DNA from: Thalassospira profundimaris WP0211
GTDB lineage: Bacteria; Pseudomonadota; Alphaproteobacteria; Rhodospirillales; Thalassospiraceae
DNA: 64,000 nt
Assembly: GCF_000300275.1 (NCBI RefSeq)
Contig: NZ_AMRN01000006.1
Span: forward strand, 62,001-126,000
Reading direction: 5' to 3'
Part shown: piece by piece, positions 8,742 to 18,204 of the stretch
Layout of the letters: each line of letters opens with the position of its first letter
Numbering within the stretch: position 1 is the first letter of the stretch
The notes under the pieces: generated by a model
Told to the model about the DNA's origin: nothing
The model's input: the letters and a program-made list of their open reading frames with translations, nothing else
Database searches by the model: none
Position numbers and translations under genes: made by a program

Positions 8742-9962
8742 TTAGCCCGGGCTCATACCACGCAGACGTTCGGAACGACGACGTAGCAGTTCGACGGTCA
8801 GCAGCAGCAGGATCGAGACAGATACGAGGATCGTCGCGGCTGCCAGAATGGTCGGCGAAATCTGTTCGCGCAGGCCGGTATACATCTGCCATGGCAAGGT
8901 TTGCTGACGGGCAGACCCGACAAACAGCACCACAACCACTTCATCAAACGAGGTGATAAAGGCAAACAGGCCGCCCGAAATCACGCCCGGCAGGATTAGA
9001 GGCATCTGAACCTTGAAGAAGGTGGTGACCGGGTTTGCCCCCATGTTTGCCGCCGCACGGGTCAGTGACTTGTCAAAGCCAACCAACGTCGCGGTGACCG
9101 TGATGATGACAAACGGGATACCCAGAACAGCGTGCGCCAAAATCACCTTTACATAGCCGACGAATGCCTGGTTGAGCCCAAGATTAAGCTCAAGCCAGTT
9201 GCCCAGCGGTGCATAGAAGAAGAACATGCCAGTCGCCGAAATGATCAGCGGCACGATCATCGGTGAAATCAGCACCGCCATCATCGCCTGACGGCCAGGC
9301 ACGTGCGACTGGCTAAGACCGATCGCGGCAAGGGTCCCAAGGGAAACGGAAATCAGCGTCGCAATTGGCGCGATGATCAAGGAGTTCTTGAGCGGCACCA
9401 TCCATTCGTCGGTACCAAGGAAATCGCGATAATGCTTGAGGCTGTACCCCTCTGCCTTGAAGCTCAGCATTTCTGGCGTGAAGGTAAAGAAGTTCTCGGC
9501 ATTGAAGCTGAGCCAGATTACCGGCAGAAGCGGTGCGATCAGGAAGAAAAACACAAACGCGCAGATAAACAGGAATGCGTTGTGCCAAAGAACCTGACCC
9601 GGCGTGTAATAGATCGGAACACCAGCCCGGTATCGACCACTTCCAACCCAGTTGGCAAACCAGCCCATCGAAATACCGACAAGGAAGCCACCAAACAGGC
9701 CGCCAAGCCCACCGAAAATCATGCCTACGCCGCCGAAAAGCACGCCGGTTGCCAGCGTTTTCTGTTTGCTTTTCACCTTGATGATTTTCGAGAACACAAA
9801 GGCCAGTGCCGCCCCGACCACAGCACCGATGACGAACCCGACCCACGGGCTGCCAAAGATGTTGCCGGTAATGAACCCGAACATCGCGCCTAACAAGGCC
9901 ACCAGTGGCATCGTGAAGGTCATCAGTTCGGGCCGTCTTACGTACGAGATTACTTCATTCAT
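8742..9962 (-). CDS. ABC permease, PotC/PotI type, with N-terminal glycine-rich membrane extension
   Basis: Inner-membrane permease of a polyamine/opine-type importer. The C-terminal ~280 residues are a standard PotC-like module: hydrophobic segment at about 128-150, core permease helices, and the EAA-type loop TRAAANMGANPVTTFFKVQMPLILPG that contacts the ATPase. The first ~120 residues are unusual: several hydrophobic stretches dense in glycine (for example GGVGMIFGGLGGLFGGFLVG), absent from E. coli PotC (264 residues against 406 here). The gene starts four bases after the stop of the preceding permease gene and ends the operon before a terminator. Substrate specificity is not determinable. 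Confidence 0.85.
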   Translation of the reverse strand: MNEVISYVRRPELMTFTMPLVALLGAMFGFITGNIFGSPWVGFVIGAVVGAALAFVFSKIIKVKSKQKTLATGVLFGGVGMIFGGLGGLFGGFLVGISMGWFANWVGSGRYRAGVPIYYTPGQVLWHNAFLFICAFVFFFLIAPLLPVIWLSFNAENFFTFTPEMLSFKAEGYSLKHYRDFLGTDEWMVPLKNSLIIAPIATLISVSLGTLAAIGLSQSHVPGRQAMMAVLISPMIVPLIISATGMFFFYAPLGNWLELNLGLNQAFVGYVKVILAHAVLGIPFVIITVTATLVGFDKSLTRAAANMGANPVTTFFKVQMPLILPGVISGGLFAFITSFDEVVVVLFVGSARQQTLPWQMYTGLREQISPTILAAATILVSVSILLLLTVELLRRRSERLRGMSPG

Positions 9963-9966
9963 GTTC

Positions 9967-11631
9967 TTAGCCCCCCAACTTCACGTTATCGATGCCCACA
10001 ATCTTGTCGTAGCACCAGTAAAGGCCAAGAACGACGACGAGAAGGATGGACCCGAGTGCGGCCGCAAGGCCCCAGTTGAGCGAACTTGAAATGTGATAGG
10101 CAATTCGGTTGGAGATGAAGACACCATCCGTACCACCAACGATTTCCGGCGTGATGTAGTAACCGATCGCAAGAATGAACACGAGGATCGAACCAGCACC
10201 AATACCCGGAACCGATTGCGGGAAATAGACACGCCAGAAGGCCGTCCAGTTCGTCGCACCAAGTGACTTGGCCGCACGCTGATAGCTTGGCGGAATGGTT
10301 TTCATCACCGAATACAGAGGCAGGATCATGAATGGCAGCAGGATGTGGGTCATCGCAATGACCGTACCTGTTGCGTTGTTCATCAGAACAAGGCGATCCG
10401 CATCGTTAACGAACCCAAGCCAGACAAGGATTTCGTTGATCACCCCTTGCTGCTGTAACAAGACCTTCCAGGCCGAGGTTCGCACCAAAAGCGACGTCCA
10501 GAACGGCAAAAGAACCAAAATCATCAGGATACTTGCCGTACGCATTGGCAGATTGGCAAGCAACCATGCCACCGGATAGCCAAGAACAATGCAGCTTGCA
10601 GTAATGATCAACGCCATGATCAGTGTGCGCATGAACAGCGTCGTATAAATCTGCTGATTTTCCGGCTTCATCACGATCCCGTCGGGCGTCAGGGTCATAT
10701 CGACGGAATTCAGGAAGTAGCCCGGGGTCATGCTTGGCGAATAGAGCTTGATAGTTGCCCAGATATCAGCCGAGCCCCAATCTTTGTCTTCTTCGGTGAA
10801 AGCTTCGCGGAAACCGAATTGCGGAAGCTGATCAATATTCGCAGCCGCCGCCTGCAACGCGCTTGCGCCCGCACCGTTATAGCTGTTGATCGCCGAAACC
10901 GTATCCGGATTGGTCAGGTCCATACCAAGGGCGCCATAAACGGACTCCCATGGATCTTCCTCGGCCACGGTGTCGCCATCACGGATCGCCGCCCAAAGGG
11001 CAAAGTCGGTATAGGCACGTGCGGTCCAGGGCAGCAGTTGAATGATTTCTTCTGACGGCACAAAGCCGACATCACCACTCATGTCTTCATCAGACATCAG
11101 CGCCATCAGTTCACGGCGGGTTTCAAGAAAATCTTCGCCGCCTGTGCCCGACATCATTTCGAACCAGAAAGAACCTTCTTCGAAGTTCGGATCGATGTCT
11201 TCAAGCGGATCCTGCCAAAGCTCACCGATGTCATCAAGTGACCGCCCCGTGGTCCGGAACAAGGATGACAATCCGGATTGCTCGTAATTCAGGCGAGAAC
11301 CAAGACGGGTGTGCTGTTTGGCTTCTTCTGCCTTGAATAAATCAATGTAAAGATTGCGGTATACGTTTTCGTGCGGCGGTTCCCCGCTCGATCCATCCCA
11401 CTGGGACAGCGCAATCACGGTTCCCGGGATCGTATTCGGCACAATGTCGTTTTCAACCGACCGGAAAAGCATCGAGAGAATTGGTACGATAAAAGTCACG
11501 ACCACAAAGATCAAAAGTGGCGCAACCAGCATGAGCGCGCGCATCTTCTGGCGCATCAATGCCCTTCGTAGACTTTGTTTTAGTGGTCTGCCATCAGCAG
11601 CTAACACTACTTCTTGAGATGTATCACCCAT
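9967..11631 (-). CDS. ABC permease, PotB/PotH type, with large extracytoplasmic insertion
   Basis: Partner permease of the importer, 554 residues against about 275-320 for PotB/PotH. The first TM segment lies near residues 34-55 (LMLVAPLLIFVVVTFIVPIL). Next comes an acidic, mainly hydrophilic stretch to about residue 325 that should face the periplasm. The five remaining TM segments and the EAA loop (YQRAAKSLGATNWTAFWRVYFPQSVPG) then follow normally. The inserted region matches no domain I recognise. The start is supported by GGGGGCG just upstream. A strong hairpin lies between this gene and the binding-protein gene before it. Confidence 0.88.
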   Translation of the reverse strand: MGDTSQEVVLAADGRPLKQSLRRALMRQKMRALMLVAPLLIFVVVTFIVPILSMLFRSVENDIVPNTIPGTVIALSQWDGSSGEPPHENVYRNLYIDLFKAEEAKQHTRLGSRLNYEQSGLSSLFRTTGRSLDDIGELWQDPLEDIDPNFEEGSFWFEMMSGTGGEDFLETRRELMALMSDEDMSGDVGFVPSEEIIQLLPWTARAYTDFALWAAIRDGDTVAEEDPWESVYGALGMDLTNPDTVSAINSYNGAGASALQAAAANIDQLPQFGFREAFTEEDKDWGSADIWATIKLYSPSMTPGYFLNSVDMTLTPDGIVMKPENQQIYTTLFMRTLIMALIITASCIVLGYPVAWLLANLPMRTASILMILVLLPFWTSLLVRTSAWKVLLQQQGVINEILVWLGFVNDADRLVLMNNATGTVIAMTHILLPFMILPLYSVMKTIPPSYQRAAKSLGATNWTAFWRVYFPQSVPGIGAGSILVFILAIGYYITPEIVGGTDGVFISNRIAYHISSSLNWGLAAALGSILLVVVLGLYWCYDKIVGIDNVKLGG

Positions 11632-11712
11632 TACGCCCCCGTAAGCCTGCCCCGGTGTTTTCGGTCTATTGTTTCGACCGGCAATTTATTGTTTAGCGAA
11701 TTGGTCGGTAAA

Positions 11713-11732
11713 GGGGGCCGCGAACGGCCCCC
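11713..11732 (-). other. Intercistronic hairpin after the binding-protein gene
   Basis: A perfect 8-bp stem (GGGGGCCG/CGGCCCCC) with a four-base loop, reading UUCG on the transcript. There is no T run after it, so it is not a normal terminator. It lies 12 bases after the stop of the substrate-binding-protein gene and 80 bases before the permease start. This is where importer operons often carry an mRNA-stabilising stem-loop that raises binding-protein yield. Confidence 0.6.
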
Positions 11733-11744
11733 TACCCTTAGCTC

Positions 11745-12863
11745 TTATTGAGCAAGCCAAGCCTGGAATTTGGCATCGATGTCGTCACGGTAGTCAGCCC
11801 AGAACTCGTAGTTATAGAGGAACGTGTTCTTGGCGTTTGCCGGATCGGTCGGCATGTGCGGAGCCATGTCGATACCGAGTTCGGCGTGCTTACCAACGAG
11901 CGGAGCCGAGGAGAAACGAGCCGGACCGTATGAGATGTAAGCAGCCTGATCAGCAAGACGCTGGGTGTCGGTTGCGAACTTCACGAAGTCCAGAACGCGG
12001 TTCAGACGCTCTTCCGGAAGACCGGACGGAATGATCCAGCCGTCAAGGTCAAAGACCTGCGCGTCCCAAAGCATGGCGATCGGCTGATCCTGCTCTTCGA
12101 TTGCGGAGAACAGACGACCGTTGTAGGTCGAACCCATGAAGACTTCGCCGTCAGCCAGAAGCTGCGGGGTGTCTGCACCAGCACTCCACCAGATAACGCT
12201 GTCTTTGATGGTTGCCAGCTTATCAAGAGCGCGCTGCTGACCTTCCGGAGTTTCAAGAACGCTGTAAACTTCGTCCTTGGCAACACCGTCGCAGAGCAGA
12301 GCCCATTCCATGTTGTTGATCGGGCGTTTTTCAAGCGAACGCATGCCCGGATAGGTTTCGGTGTCGAACAGGGCACAGATATCTGTCGGTGCCGGAGTTC
12401 CAGCCGGAACCATGTCTTCGCGGTAACCAAATGTGGTCGAATAAACGATCTGCGGGATGAAGCAGTCACTTACGAGGAGATCACCGAAATCATCTTCTGC
12501 CGAGGTGCCATCCGGCGCTTCTGCAAGAACTTCGTTTGGGTCGATTTCCATTGCGAGGCCTTCATCGCAAAGGCGCATTGCATCAGCAGCAACCACGTCA
12601 ACCAGATCCCAGGTCACGTTGTTGGCTTCGTTCATTGCACGCAGTTTTGCAACGGCTTCGTTCGAGCTTTCATCCCAGGTGATCGAAACACCCGGGTTCA
12701 TTTCCATATAAGGCTCAGCATAAGCCTTGATCTGGCTGTTCTGATAGGCACCGCCCCAGCTGACCAGCGTCATGTCAGACGCCATGTGGTCGTCGGCATA
12801 GGCTGCGCCTGCCGCCACAACAAGCAAAGCTGTTGATGCTGTAAGGGTTTTAATAAGCTGCAT
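11745..12863 (-). CDS. Periplasmic substrate-binding protein, PotD/spermidine-putrescine type
   Basis: A 372-residue type-2 periplasmic binding protein. The signal peptide (about residues 1-23, cleavage after AYA) is followed by MTLVSWGGAYQNSQIKAYAEPY, which matches the PotD-like/extracellular solute-binding family 1-8 group. It is the second gene of the ATPase-SBP-permease-permease operon. The SD AGGGAG, nine bases before the ATG, is the strongest of the operon, consistent with high expression. Relatives bind polyamines, opines or amino-acid derivatives; the ligand is not predictable by eye. Confidence 0.9.
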   Translation of the reverse strand: MQLIKTLTASTALLVVAAGAAYADDHMASDMTLVSWGGAYQNSQIKAYAEPYMEMNPGVSITWDESSNEAVAKLRAMNEANNVTWDLVDVVAADAMRLCDEGLAMEIDPNEVLAEAPDGTSAEDDFGDLLVSDCFIPQIVYSTTFGYREDMVPAGTPAPTDICALFDTETYPGMRSLEKRPINNMEWALLCDGVAKDEVYSVLETPEGQQRALDKLATIKDSVIWWSAGADTPQLLADGEVFMGSTYNGRLFSAIEEQDQPIAMLWDAQVFDLDGWIIPSGLPEERLNRVLDFVKFATDTQRLADQAAYISYGPARFSSAPLVGKHAELGIDMAPHMPTDPANAKNTFLYNYEFWADYRDDIDAKFQAWLAQ

Positions 12864-12947
12864 TAATAGACTCCCTGATTGTTTCCCGGACTATTCGTTG
12901 AGGACCAGCACCCGGGCGTACCGGTCCTGTATCTGCCTGACTAAAAG

Positions 12948-14051
12948 TTACGACGCGTCAAGCGCGCGGCAATCTTCTGCAAGCCAGCCAATCTCGATTT
13001 CCTGACCCGGCTTCAGACGCACCTGATCCGGTGCGTTCCTCGTCTTGATGATAAACTCATCATTGCCGGCCACACGCAGGCGTGTACGGAAGATGTCACC
13101 CATATAGATGAATTCCAGAACCTCGGCCTTGAGCGTATGCGCATCTGCATGCAGGCGATCACGGTTATATTCAACACGTTCAGGACGGATCGAAACGCGG
13201 GTACGTTCACCCACCTGGCTGACATTGACCGGAACGGCGTCAATGATTTCGCCGCCATCAAGCTGGACAACACAGGTGTTGCCCTTGATTTCCTTGATGA
13301 CGCCTTCGAGCGTGTTGTTTTCGCCAATGAACTGCGCGACAAAGCTGTTTTCGGGCTGTTCGTACAGTTTATCTGGCGGTGCAAGCTGCTGAATGCGGCC
13401 GTCGTCAAACACGGCGACGCGGTCGGACATGGTCAATGCCTCGGTCTGGTCGTGGGTGACGTAAACCGTGGTAATGCCAAGTTGATGGGCCAGATGAGTG
13501 ATTTCAAACTGCATCTTTTCACGAAGCTGTTTATCAAGCGCACCGAGCGGCTCATCCATCAGAACCAGTTCAGGTTCGAACACAAGCGCACGGGCCAACG
13601 CGACACGCTGTTGCTGGCCGCCGGAAAGCTGTGCCGGACGACGGCCACCGAAGCTTCCCATTTCAACCATGTCGAGTGCGCGTTTGACCTTCTCTTCCTG
13701 TTCCGCTTTGCCCAATTTGCGGACCTCAAGCGGGAAAGCCAGATTTTCGGCAATGGTCATGTGCGGGAAGAGCGCGTAGTTCTGGAAGACCATGCCGATA
13801 CCACGCTTGTGCGGCGGGATATCGTTGATCGAAACGCCACCAAGGCGGATATCGCCGTGGGTCGCGGTTTCGAAGCCGGCAAGCATCATAAGACAAGTCG
13901 TCTTGCCAGACCCTGACGGACCAAGCATCGTCAGGAACTCGCCTTTAGGCATTGTTAGGTTGAGATCTTTAACGACGAGTGTCTCGCCGTCATAACTTTT
14001 CTGTACACGTTCAAACTCAACGAACGCTTCATTTGATGCACCGTCGGCCAA
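12948..14051 (-). CDS. ABC transporter ATP-binding protein, PotA type
   Basis: A 367-residue cytoplasmic ATPase energising the importer. Walker A GPSGSGKTT (about 44-52), Q-loop VFQNYALFPHMT, signature LSGGQQQRVALARAL, Walker B LVLMDEPLGALD and the switch His in VTHDQTEA are all present. A C-terminal TOBE-type regulatory domain (about 250-367) is also present. The start is a TTG at 14051 preceded by GGGGG eight bases upstream; no ATG fits. It is the first gene of the operon, with its leader in the 445-bp gap that separates it from ruvX. Confidence 0.93.
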   Translation of the reverse strand: MADGASNEAFVEFERVQKSYDGETLVVKDLNLTMPKGEFLTMLGPSGSGKTTCLMMLAGFETATHGDIRLGGVSINDIPPHKRGIGMVFQNYALFPHMTIAENLAFPLEVRKLGKAEQEEKVKRALDMVEMGSFGGRRPAQLSGGQQQRVALARALVFEPELVLMDEPLGALDKQLREKMQFEITHLAHQLGITTVYVTHDQTEALTMSDRVAVFDDGRIQQLAPPDKLYEQPENSFVAQFIGENNTLEGVIKEIKGNTCVVQLDGGEIIDAVPVNVSQVGERTRVSIRPERVEYNRDRLHADAHTLKAEVLEFIYMGDIFRTRLRVAGNDEFIIKTRNAPDQVRLKPGQEIEIGWLAEDCRALDAS

Positions 14052-14496
14052 ACCCTATACCCCCTGATTTGTCATTGTTTGTTCAGCGTTTTCGCTTTTG
14101 GTGATTTTTGTATGCGGAAATCAACTGGAACCTGTCGAGCATGACGGTTCCCGAACCCCGTGGATAGAAGCATTGCGACACTCACGTGTAATAGGTGCGC
14201 TGCCTCTTTCTGTTTTTTCTCTCTCAAGATGATCTGCGCATTCGGTCTGCCTGTTTTGCCCTGCATATTTCGATTTCGATCAATTTCGGCAGTGCGATAT
14301 TAAAACAAACCTGCTGAGGCACTTCAACCCCTCATCATTCAGAAAGATTTTTACGCTAGGAAGTCCGCCATTCTTGGCTGCATTTAGAATAAAATGCGCC
14401 CACACACTCAACTCGGCGTCGTTTCTTCCATAAATCGGAAAACGATACATTTGCTTTGCGCTGGCAATTTCGCAAAAAGACTCCTATAAGGTCGCC
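14052..14496. other. 445-bp divergent intergenic region (ABC operon / ruvX)
   Basis: Holds the 5' regions of two divergent units. No coding sequence with a plausible ribosome site and no strong hairpin were seen. The part nearest ruvX is AT-richer and has a weak SD (AAGG) about six bases before ATG 14497. No convincing -35/-10 pair for the ABC operon could be picked by eye. Confidence 0.5.
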
Positions 14497-15021
14497 ATGA
14501 TTTGCAATGACACTCAGGAATTGCTGCGGTTCTTGCCACCGGCAGCACGTGTATTGGGCCTTGATTTGGGCACCAAGACAATTGGCGTAGCCCTATCAGA
14601 TGTAGGGCTGCAGATTGCCTCACCGTATGAGCTGATTTCACGAAAGAAGTTCACACGCGATATTGCGCAGCTTTCGTCGATTATCGACAAACAGAATGTC
14701 GGCGGCATTATCATCGGCTTCCCGCGCGAACTTGATGGTTCGATCGGCAAGGCGTGCCATCGCGTCTATGCCTTTATCGACGAAATGGAAAAGTATATCG
14801 ACCTGCCGGTTTTGATGTGGGACGAGCGCCTGTCAACAAACGCGGTCGAGCGTATTCTGATTGAAGAAGTCGATATGACCCGCAAACGCCGCGCTGAAGT
14901 CGTCGACAAGACAGCTGCTGCTTATATCTTGCAAGGCGCGCTGGACCATTTGAACCGCCACACCGATCCCGGCGAGAACGCCGAAGCAGACGATGACGAT
15001 ATCGAGGCTGAAGAAGACTGA
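14497..15021 (+). CDS. ruvX: RuvX/YqgF, pre-16S rRNA processing nuclease family
   Basis: A 174-residue RNase H-fold protein. LGLDLGTKTIGVALSD (about residues 20-35) holds the first catalytic Asp, IIIGFPRELDGS is the second motif, and VLMWDERLSTNAVERILIE contains the acidic third motif. YqgF matures the 16S rRNA 5' end; the Holliday-junction name is historical. An acidic tail (about 160-174) follows. A terminator comes right after the gene, so it appears monocistronic; in many relatives it leads into gatC instead. Confidence 0.93.
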   Translation: MICNDTQELLRFLPPAARVLGLDLGTKTIGVALSDVGLQIASPYELISRKKFTRDIAQLSSIIDKQNVGGIIIGFPRELDGSIGKACHRVYAFIDEMEKYIDLPVLMWDERLSTNAVERILIEEVDMTRKRRAEVVDKTAAAYILQGALDHLNRHTDPGENAEADDDDIEAEED

Positions 15022-15052
15022 TAACCGTCAGCCCGCCATGACCAACAAGATC

Positions 15053-15085
15053 AAAGCTGCCTGTTCATTCAGGCAGCTTTTTATT
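15053..15085 (+). terminator. Rho-independent terminator after ruvX
   Basis: AAGCTGCCTG pairs with CAGGCAGCTT, followed by TTTTATTT. It overlaps the stop codon of the convergent VOC gene by a few bases. Confidence 0.85.
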
Positions 15086-15896
15086 TGGCTTTGATCACCA
15101 TCAACACCCCGAAGAACCTTGAAGGCGGGATGATAAGCATACCGTCTTTTTCAACAGCCCCTATTGCGACAGCTGCATCGGTAATTTTCGCGATGTCATC
15201 GACAACTAATTCAAAGCCGGCAAATCCGTCTGTCGGGAATGCGGTGTCCTCTACCCCATAGCGTGAAATCAGTTCGTCGCCATGCAAGGCATCAACAATC
15301 GCGTCGACTCCAATTTCATCATAGAAGTCGCGCACCGCTTCGGCCGCCCAATGATCAACAAGAACCTTGCCAATCGCAACAGCGCCATTCTGATGGCTTT
15401 GATAGTCAGGGAAATAGAAATTCTGCACCGGGTGTCGATGTTGACACACAAATGTCACCGCATGCCGCAGCAGCGGGTGGTTGGCATAGGCCAACGAAAA
15501 GGCAACGCCGACCGTTTCACCATCAGGCGTTTTGGCATCGCGTTCAAAGTGAAATACCGGCGGCACCGCGGCACCGGCTGCGATAAATTTTTGTCTGTCC
15601 TGTTCGGCGTCGCGCGATTGCAGGGCCAGCATCGACATGCCTTCGCGATGACGCAGATAATCGCGATTGTAGATCGGAAACGAAAATGGCTGGGCAAGGT
15701 CGGTTTCGGCAATCTTGTCCGGATCAATAACGGCAAGAAGTTCGATATACATGCCGTCAAGCTGGATCAGGGCATTACCGGTACCAAAGGGATGAACTGC
15801 ACGCGGGGTCACTGTGAATCCGAGCTGCGTATAGACAGCTATCGCGGCATCAAAATCATTCACACATATTACAATGTGATCAATCGCGCGTGACAT
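15081..15896 (-). CDS. VOC-superfamily protein (glyoxalase_3-like domain)
   Basis: A 271-residue protein with two vicinal-oxygen-chelate modules. The first begins IDHIVICVNDFDAAIAVYTQLGF, the typical start of the fold, with metal-ligand-like His8 and a later Glu in MYIELLAV. The overall layout fits the glyoxalase-like 3 family, which has many uncharacterised members. A metal-dependent lyase, isomerase or dioxygenase role is possible; the substrate is unknown. ATG 15896 is chosen because AAGGGA precedes it; a start seven codons upstream is less likely. Confidence 0.75.
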   Translation of the reverse strand: MSRAIDHIVICVNDFDAAIAVYTQLGFTVTPRAVHPFGTGNALIQLDGMYIELLAVIDPDKIAETDLAQPFSFPIYNRDYLRHREGMSMLALQSRDAEQDRQKFIAAGAAVPPVFHFERDAKTPDGETVGVAFSLAYANHPLLRHAVTFVCQHRHPVQNFYFPDYQSHQNGAVAIGKVLVDHWAAEAVRDFYDEIGVDAIVDALHGDELISRYGVEDTAFPTDGFAGFELVVDDIAKITDAAVAIGAVEKDGMLIIPPSRFFGVLMVIKAK

Positions 15897-16145
15897 GGCG
15901 TCCCTTTCCTTGAACATTCAGCGAGCTGGACGACTTTGCAGAACAAACAGTCTATCGACGCCAAAACCTGTTGGATGTGCTGACTATCACATCGGAAAAC
16001 ACCGGCAAAGAACAACTCGACACCAACTGAATTTTAGTCATCTATGCTAATTAGATATTGCGAGCGTATTTCACCCTTCTCAGATCGGTGATAACAGTAT
16101 GGTGACGTTGAAAGTTCTTCTTCATTACGTGATGAAAGCCACCTG

Positions 16146-17069
16146 ATGCTTGCCATTCTCTCAGCACTTCTGCCGACCTTTGCCCTGATCGTTGTCGGGT
16201 ATGTGCTGCGCGAACGGCGTTTCCTACCCGACAGTTTTTGGCCGGGTGCAGAGAAACTGACTTATTTCATCACCTTCCCGGCCCTTCTTTTTTCCAACAC
16301 CGCCAAAGCAGACCTTGGCAGCCTGCCGCTTCTGGGAATTGCGACGGCAATGCTGGGCACGATTGCTATCTGTACGGTTCTGATCCTTGTGGCGCGCCCC
16401 GTTTTGAAGGTTTCGGCACCAACATTTTCATCGCTGGTGCAAGGCGCCATTCGACCAAACACTTATATCGGGCTTGCCGTTGCGGCGGCCTTGCTTGGCA
16501 CACACGGACTGACCGTCACTGCCCTTTGCGTCGCATTGGTCGTGCCGACAGTTAACGTGATATCTGTGTTGGCATGTGCCCATCTGGGTGAAAATGATCG
16601 AAAGCCCGGCGTTTTGTCATTGCTGCGCGATGTGGCAAAAAATCCGCTTTTGATGGCATGCGTGCTGGGCAGCCTGTTTAACGTTCTGGGGATTGGCTTG
16701 CCGCCGATCGTTGGCCCCTTCCTTGAGGTTCTTGGACGCGCGGCCCTGCCCATCGGGCTTCTTGCCGTTGGTGCCGGGCTTGATCTTTCGGCGGCACGGC
16801 GCGCAGGTTTCCCGGTCGGAGTTTCCAGTATTGGAAAACTGGTGTTGAGCCCTGCGATTGCCGCGGGTCTGTGTCTTATGCTGGGACTGCCCGATATCGA
16901 ACTTGCTGCGGTCGTGCTTTATGCGGCACTGCCCTGCTCTGCCAGTGCGTATGTTCTTGCGCGTCTGATGGGGGGCGATGCCCAGATGATGGCCAGCATC
17001 ATCACCGTCCATACCCTGCTTGCGATTATCACCATGCCGGTGATCGCCATTTTGACCCAGGCCGTCTGA
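16146..17069 (+). CDS. AEC (auxin efflux carrier) family transporter
   Basis: A 307-residue inner-membrane protein with about ten hydrophobic segments. The start LSALLPTFALIVVGYVLRERRFL and the conserved RPNTYIGLA-type segment match bacterial AEC permeases, some of which carry malonate, malate or other organic acids. The substrate here is unknown. It stands alone, divergent from the VOC gene, with a 250-bp gap upstream in which nothing else was recognised. The downstream pyrB gene follows 115 bases later on the same strand. Confidence 0.85.
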   Translation: MLAILSALLPTFALIVVGYVLRERRFLPDSFWPGAEKLTYFITFPALLFSNTAKADLGSLPLLGIATAMLGTIAICTVLILVARPVLKVSAPTFSSLVQGAIRPNTYIGLAVAAALLGTHGLTVTALCVALVVPTVNVISVLACAHLGENDRKPGVLSLLRDVAKNPLLMACVLGSLFNVLGIGLPPIVGPFLEVLGRAALPIGLLAVGAGLDLSAARRAGFPVGVSSIGKLVLSPAIAAGLCLMLGLPDIELAAVVLYAALPCSASAYVLARLMGGDAQMMASIITVHTLLAIITMPVIAILTQAV

Positions 17070-17184
17070 TCGCCGATCGTCTGGCCTTCGCCGTCCGAAA
17101 CCTGACCGATCAGTCAGGAAATTTGATGCGATTGCATCGGTATTACCGGCAATATTTAACTTTTCGTGACAGGGGCAATTCGTT

Positions 17185-18204
17185 ATGCTCCGCCCGAAAT
17201 TTTTCAAAGATCATCCAAGGGAAATGTGCAACGCCATGAGCGTCATGGGACCAGCGGCGGATCATTATCCGCACCCACACCTCCTCGGGATCGAGGGTCT
17301 GACCCCCGGGGAAATCACCCTTATTCTGGATCGCGCCCAGCACTATGCGGAAAAAAACCGCTCCGCAGACAAGACCAGCAATATTCTGGCCGGCGCGACA
17401 GTTGTTAATCTGTTTTACGAAAACTCCACCCGGACGCTGACATCGTTTGAACTGGCTGCCAAACGTCTGGGGGCTGACGTTATCAACATGACGGTTGGCA
17501 CCAGTTCGGTCAAAAAGGGCGAAACCCTGATTGATACGGCGATGACCCTTAATGCCATGAACCCGGATGCACTGGTTGTCCGCCATGGCGATAGTGGCGC
17601 GGTCAAGCTTCTGAGCGAAAAGGTCAATTGTGCGGTTTTGAATGCGGGCGACGGTCGCCACGAACATCCGACCCAGGCCCTTCTGGATGCGTTGACCATT
17701 CGCCGCCACAAGGGACGCCTGCATCGCCTGAATGTTGCGATCTGTGGCGATATCGCCCATTCGCGTGTTGCACGTTCCAATATCCTGCTTTTGAACACCA
17801 TGGGATCGCGTGTGCGCCTTGTCGCCCCGCCAACCCTGATCCCGTCGAAGATCGACCGGATGGGTGTCGAAATTTTCCACAACATGGAAGAAGGCCTGAA
17901 AGACTGCGACATCGTCATGATGCTGCGTCTGCAGCTGGAACGCATGGAAGGCAGCTTCATCCCGTCTGTGCGCGAGTACTTCCATTTTCATGGCCTTGAC
18001 CGTGCGAAGCTTGCCAACGCCAAACCAGATGCCCTGATCATGCATCCCGGCCCAATGAACCGCGGTGTCGAGATCGACAGTGAAGTCGCTGATGACGTTG
18101 AACGTTCCGTCATCCGCGAACAGGTCGAAATGGGCGTTGCCGTGCGCATGGCAGCGCTTGAATTGCTTGTGCAGAACCACAGAAAGATCGGAGGTCAGGC
18201 ATGA
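17185..18204 (+). CDS. pyrB: Aspartate carbamoyltransferase catalytic subunit
   Basis: Condenses carbamoyl phosphate and aspartate in pyrimidine synthesis. Carbamoyl-phosphate motif [13 protein letters not shown] (about residue 76), the [12 protein letters not shown] motif and the C-terminal [11 protein letters not shown] are intact, so the subunit should be catalytic. The start is uncertain: in-frame ATGs at 17185, 17224, 17236 and 17245 compete. AAGGGAA at 17217-17223 favours 17236, while family alignment ([13 protein letters not shown]) allows 17245. The stop overlaps the next gene by four bases (ATGA), so the two products are translationally coupled and probably form one complex. Confidence 0.95.
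   Translation: MLRPKFFKDHPREMCNAMSVMGPAADHYPHPHLLGIEGLTPGEITLILDRAQHYAEKNRSADKTSNILAGATVVNLFYENSTRTLTSFELAAKRLGADVINMTVGTSSVKKGETLIDTAMTLNAMNPDALVVRHGDSGAVKLLSEKVNCAVLNAGDGRHEHPTQALLDALTIRRHKGRLHRLNVAICGDIAHSRVARSNILLLNTMGSRVRLVAPPTLIPSKIDRMGVEIFHNMEEGLKDCDIVMMLRLQLERMEGSFIPSVREYFHFHGLDRAKLANAKPDALIMHPGPMNRGVEIDSEVADDVERSVIREQVEMGVAVRMAALELLVQNHRKIGGQA

Noticed and set aside
17143..18180. A 345-codon open frame on the minus strand opposite pyrB
   Set aside because: It is a complete shadow of pyrB with no ribosome site and no recognisable domain.
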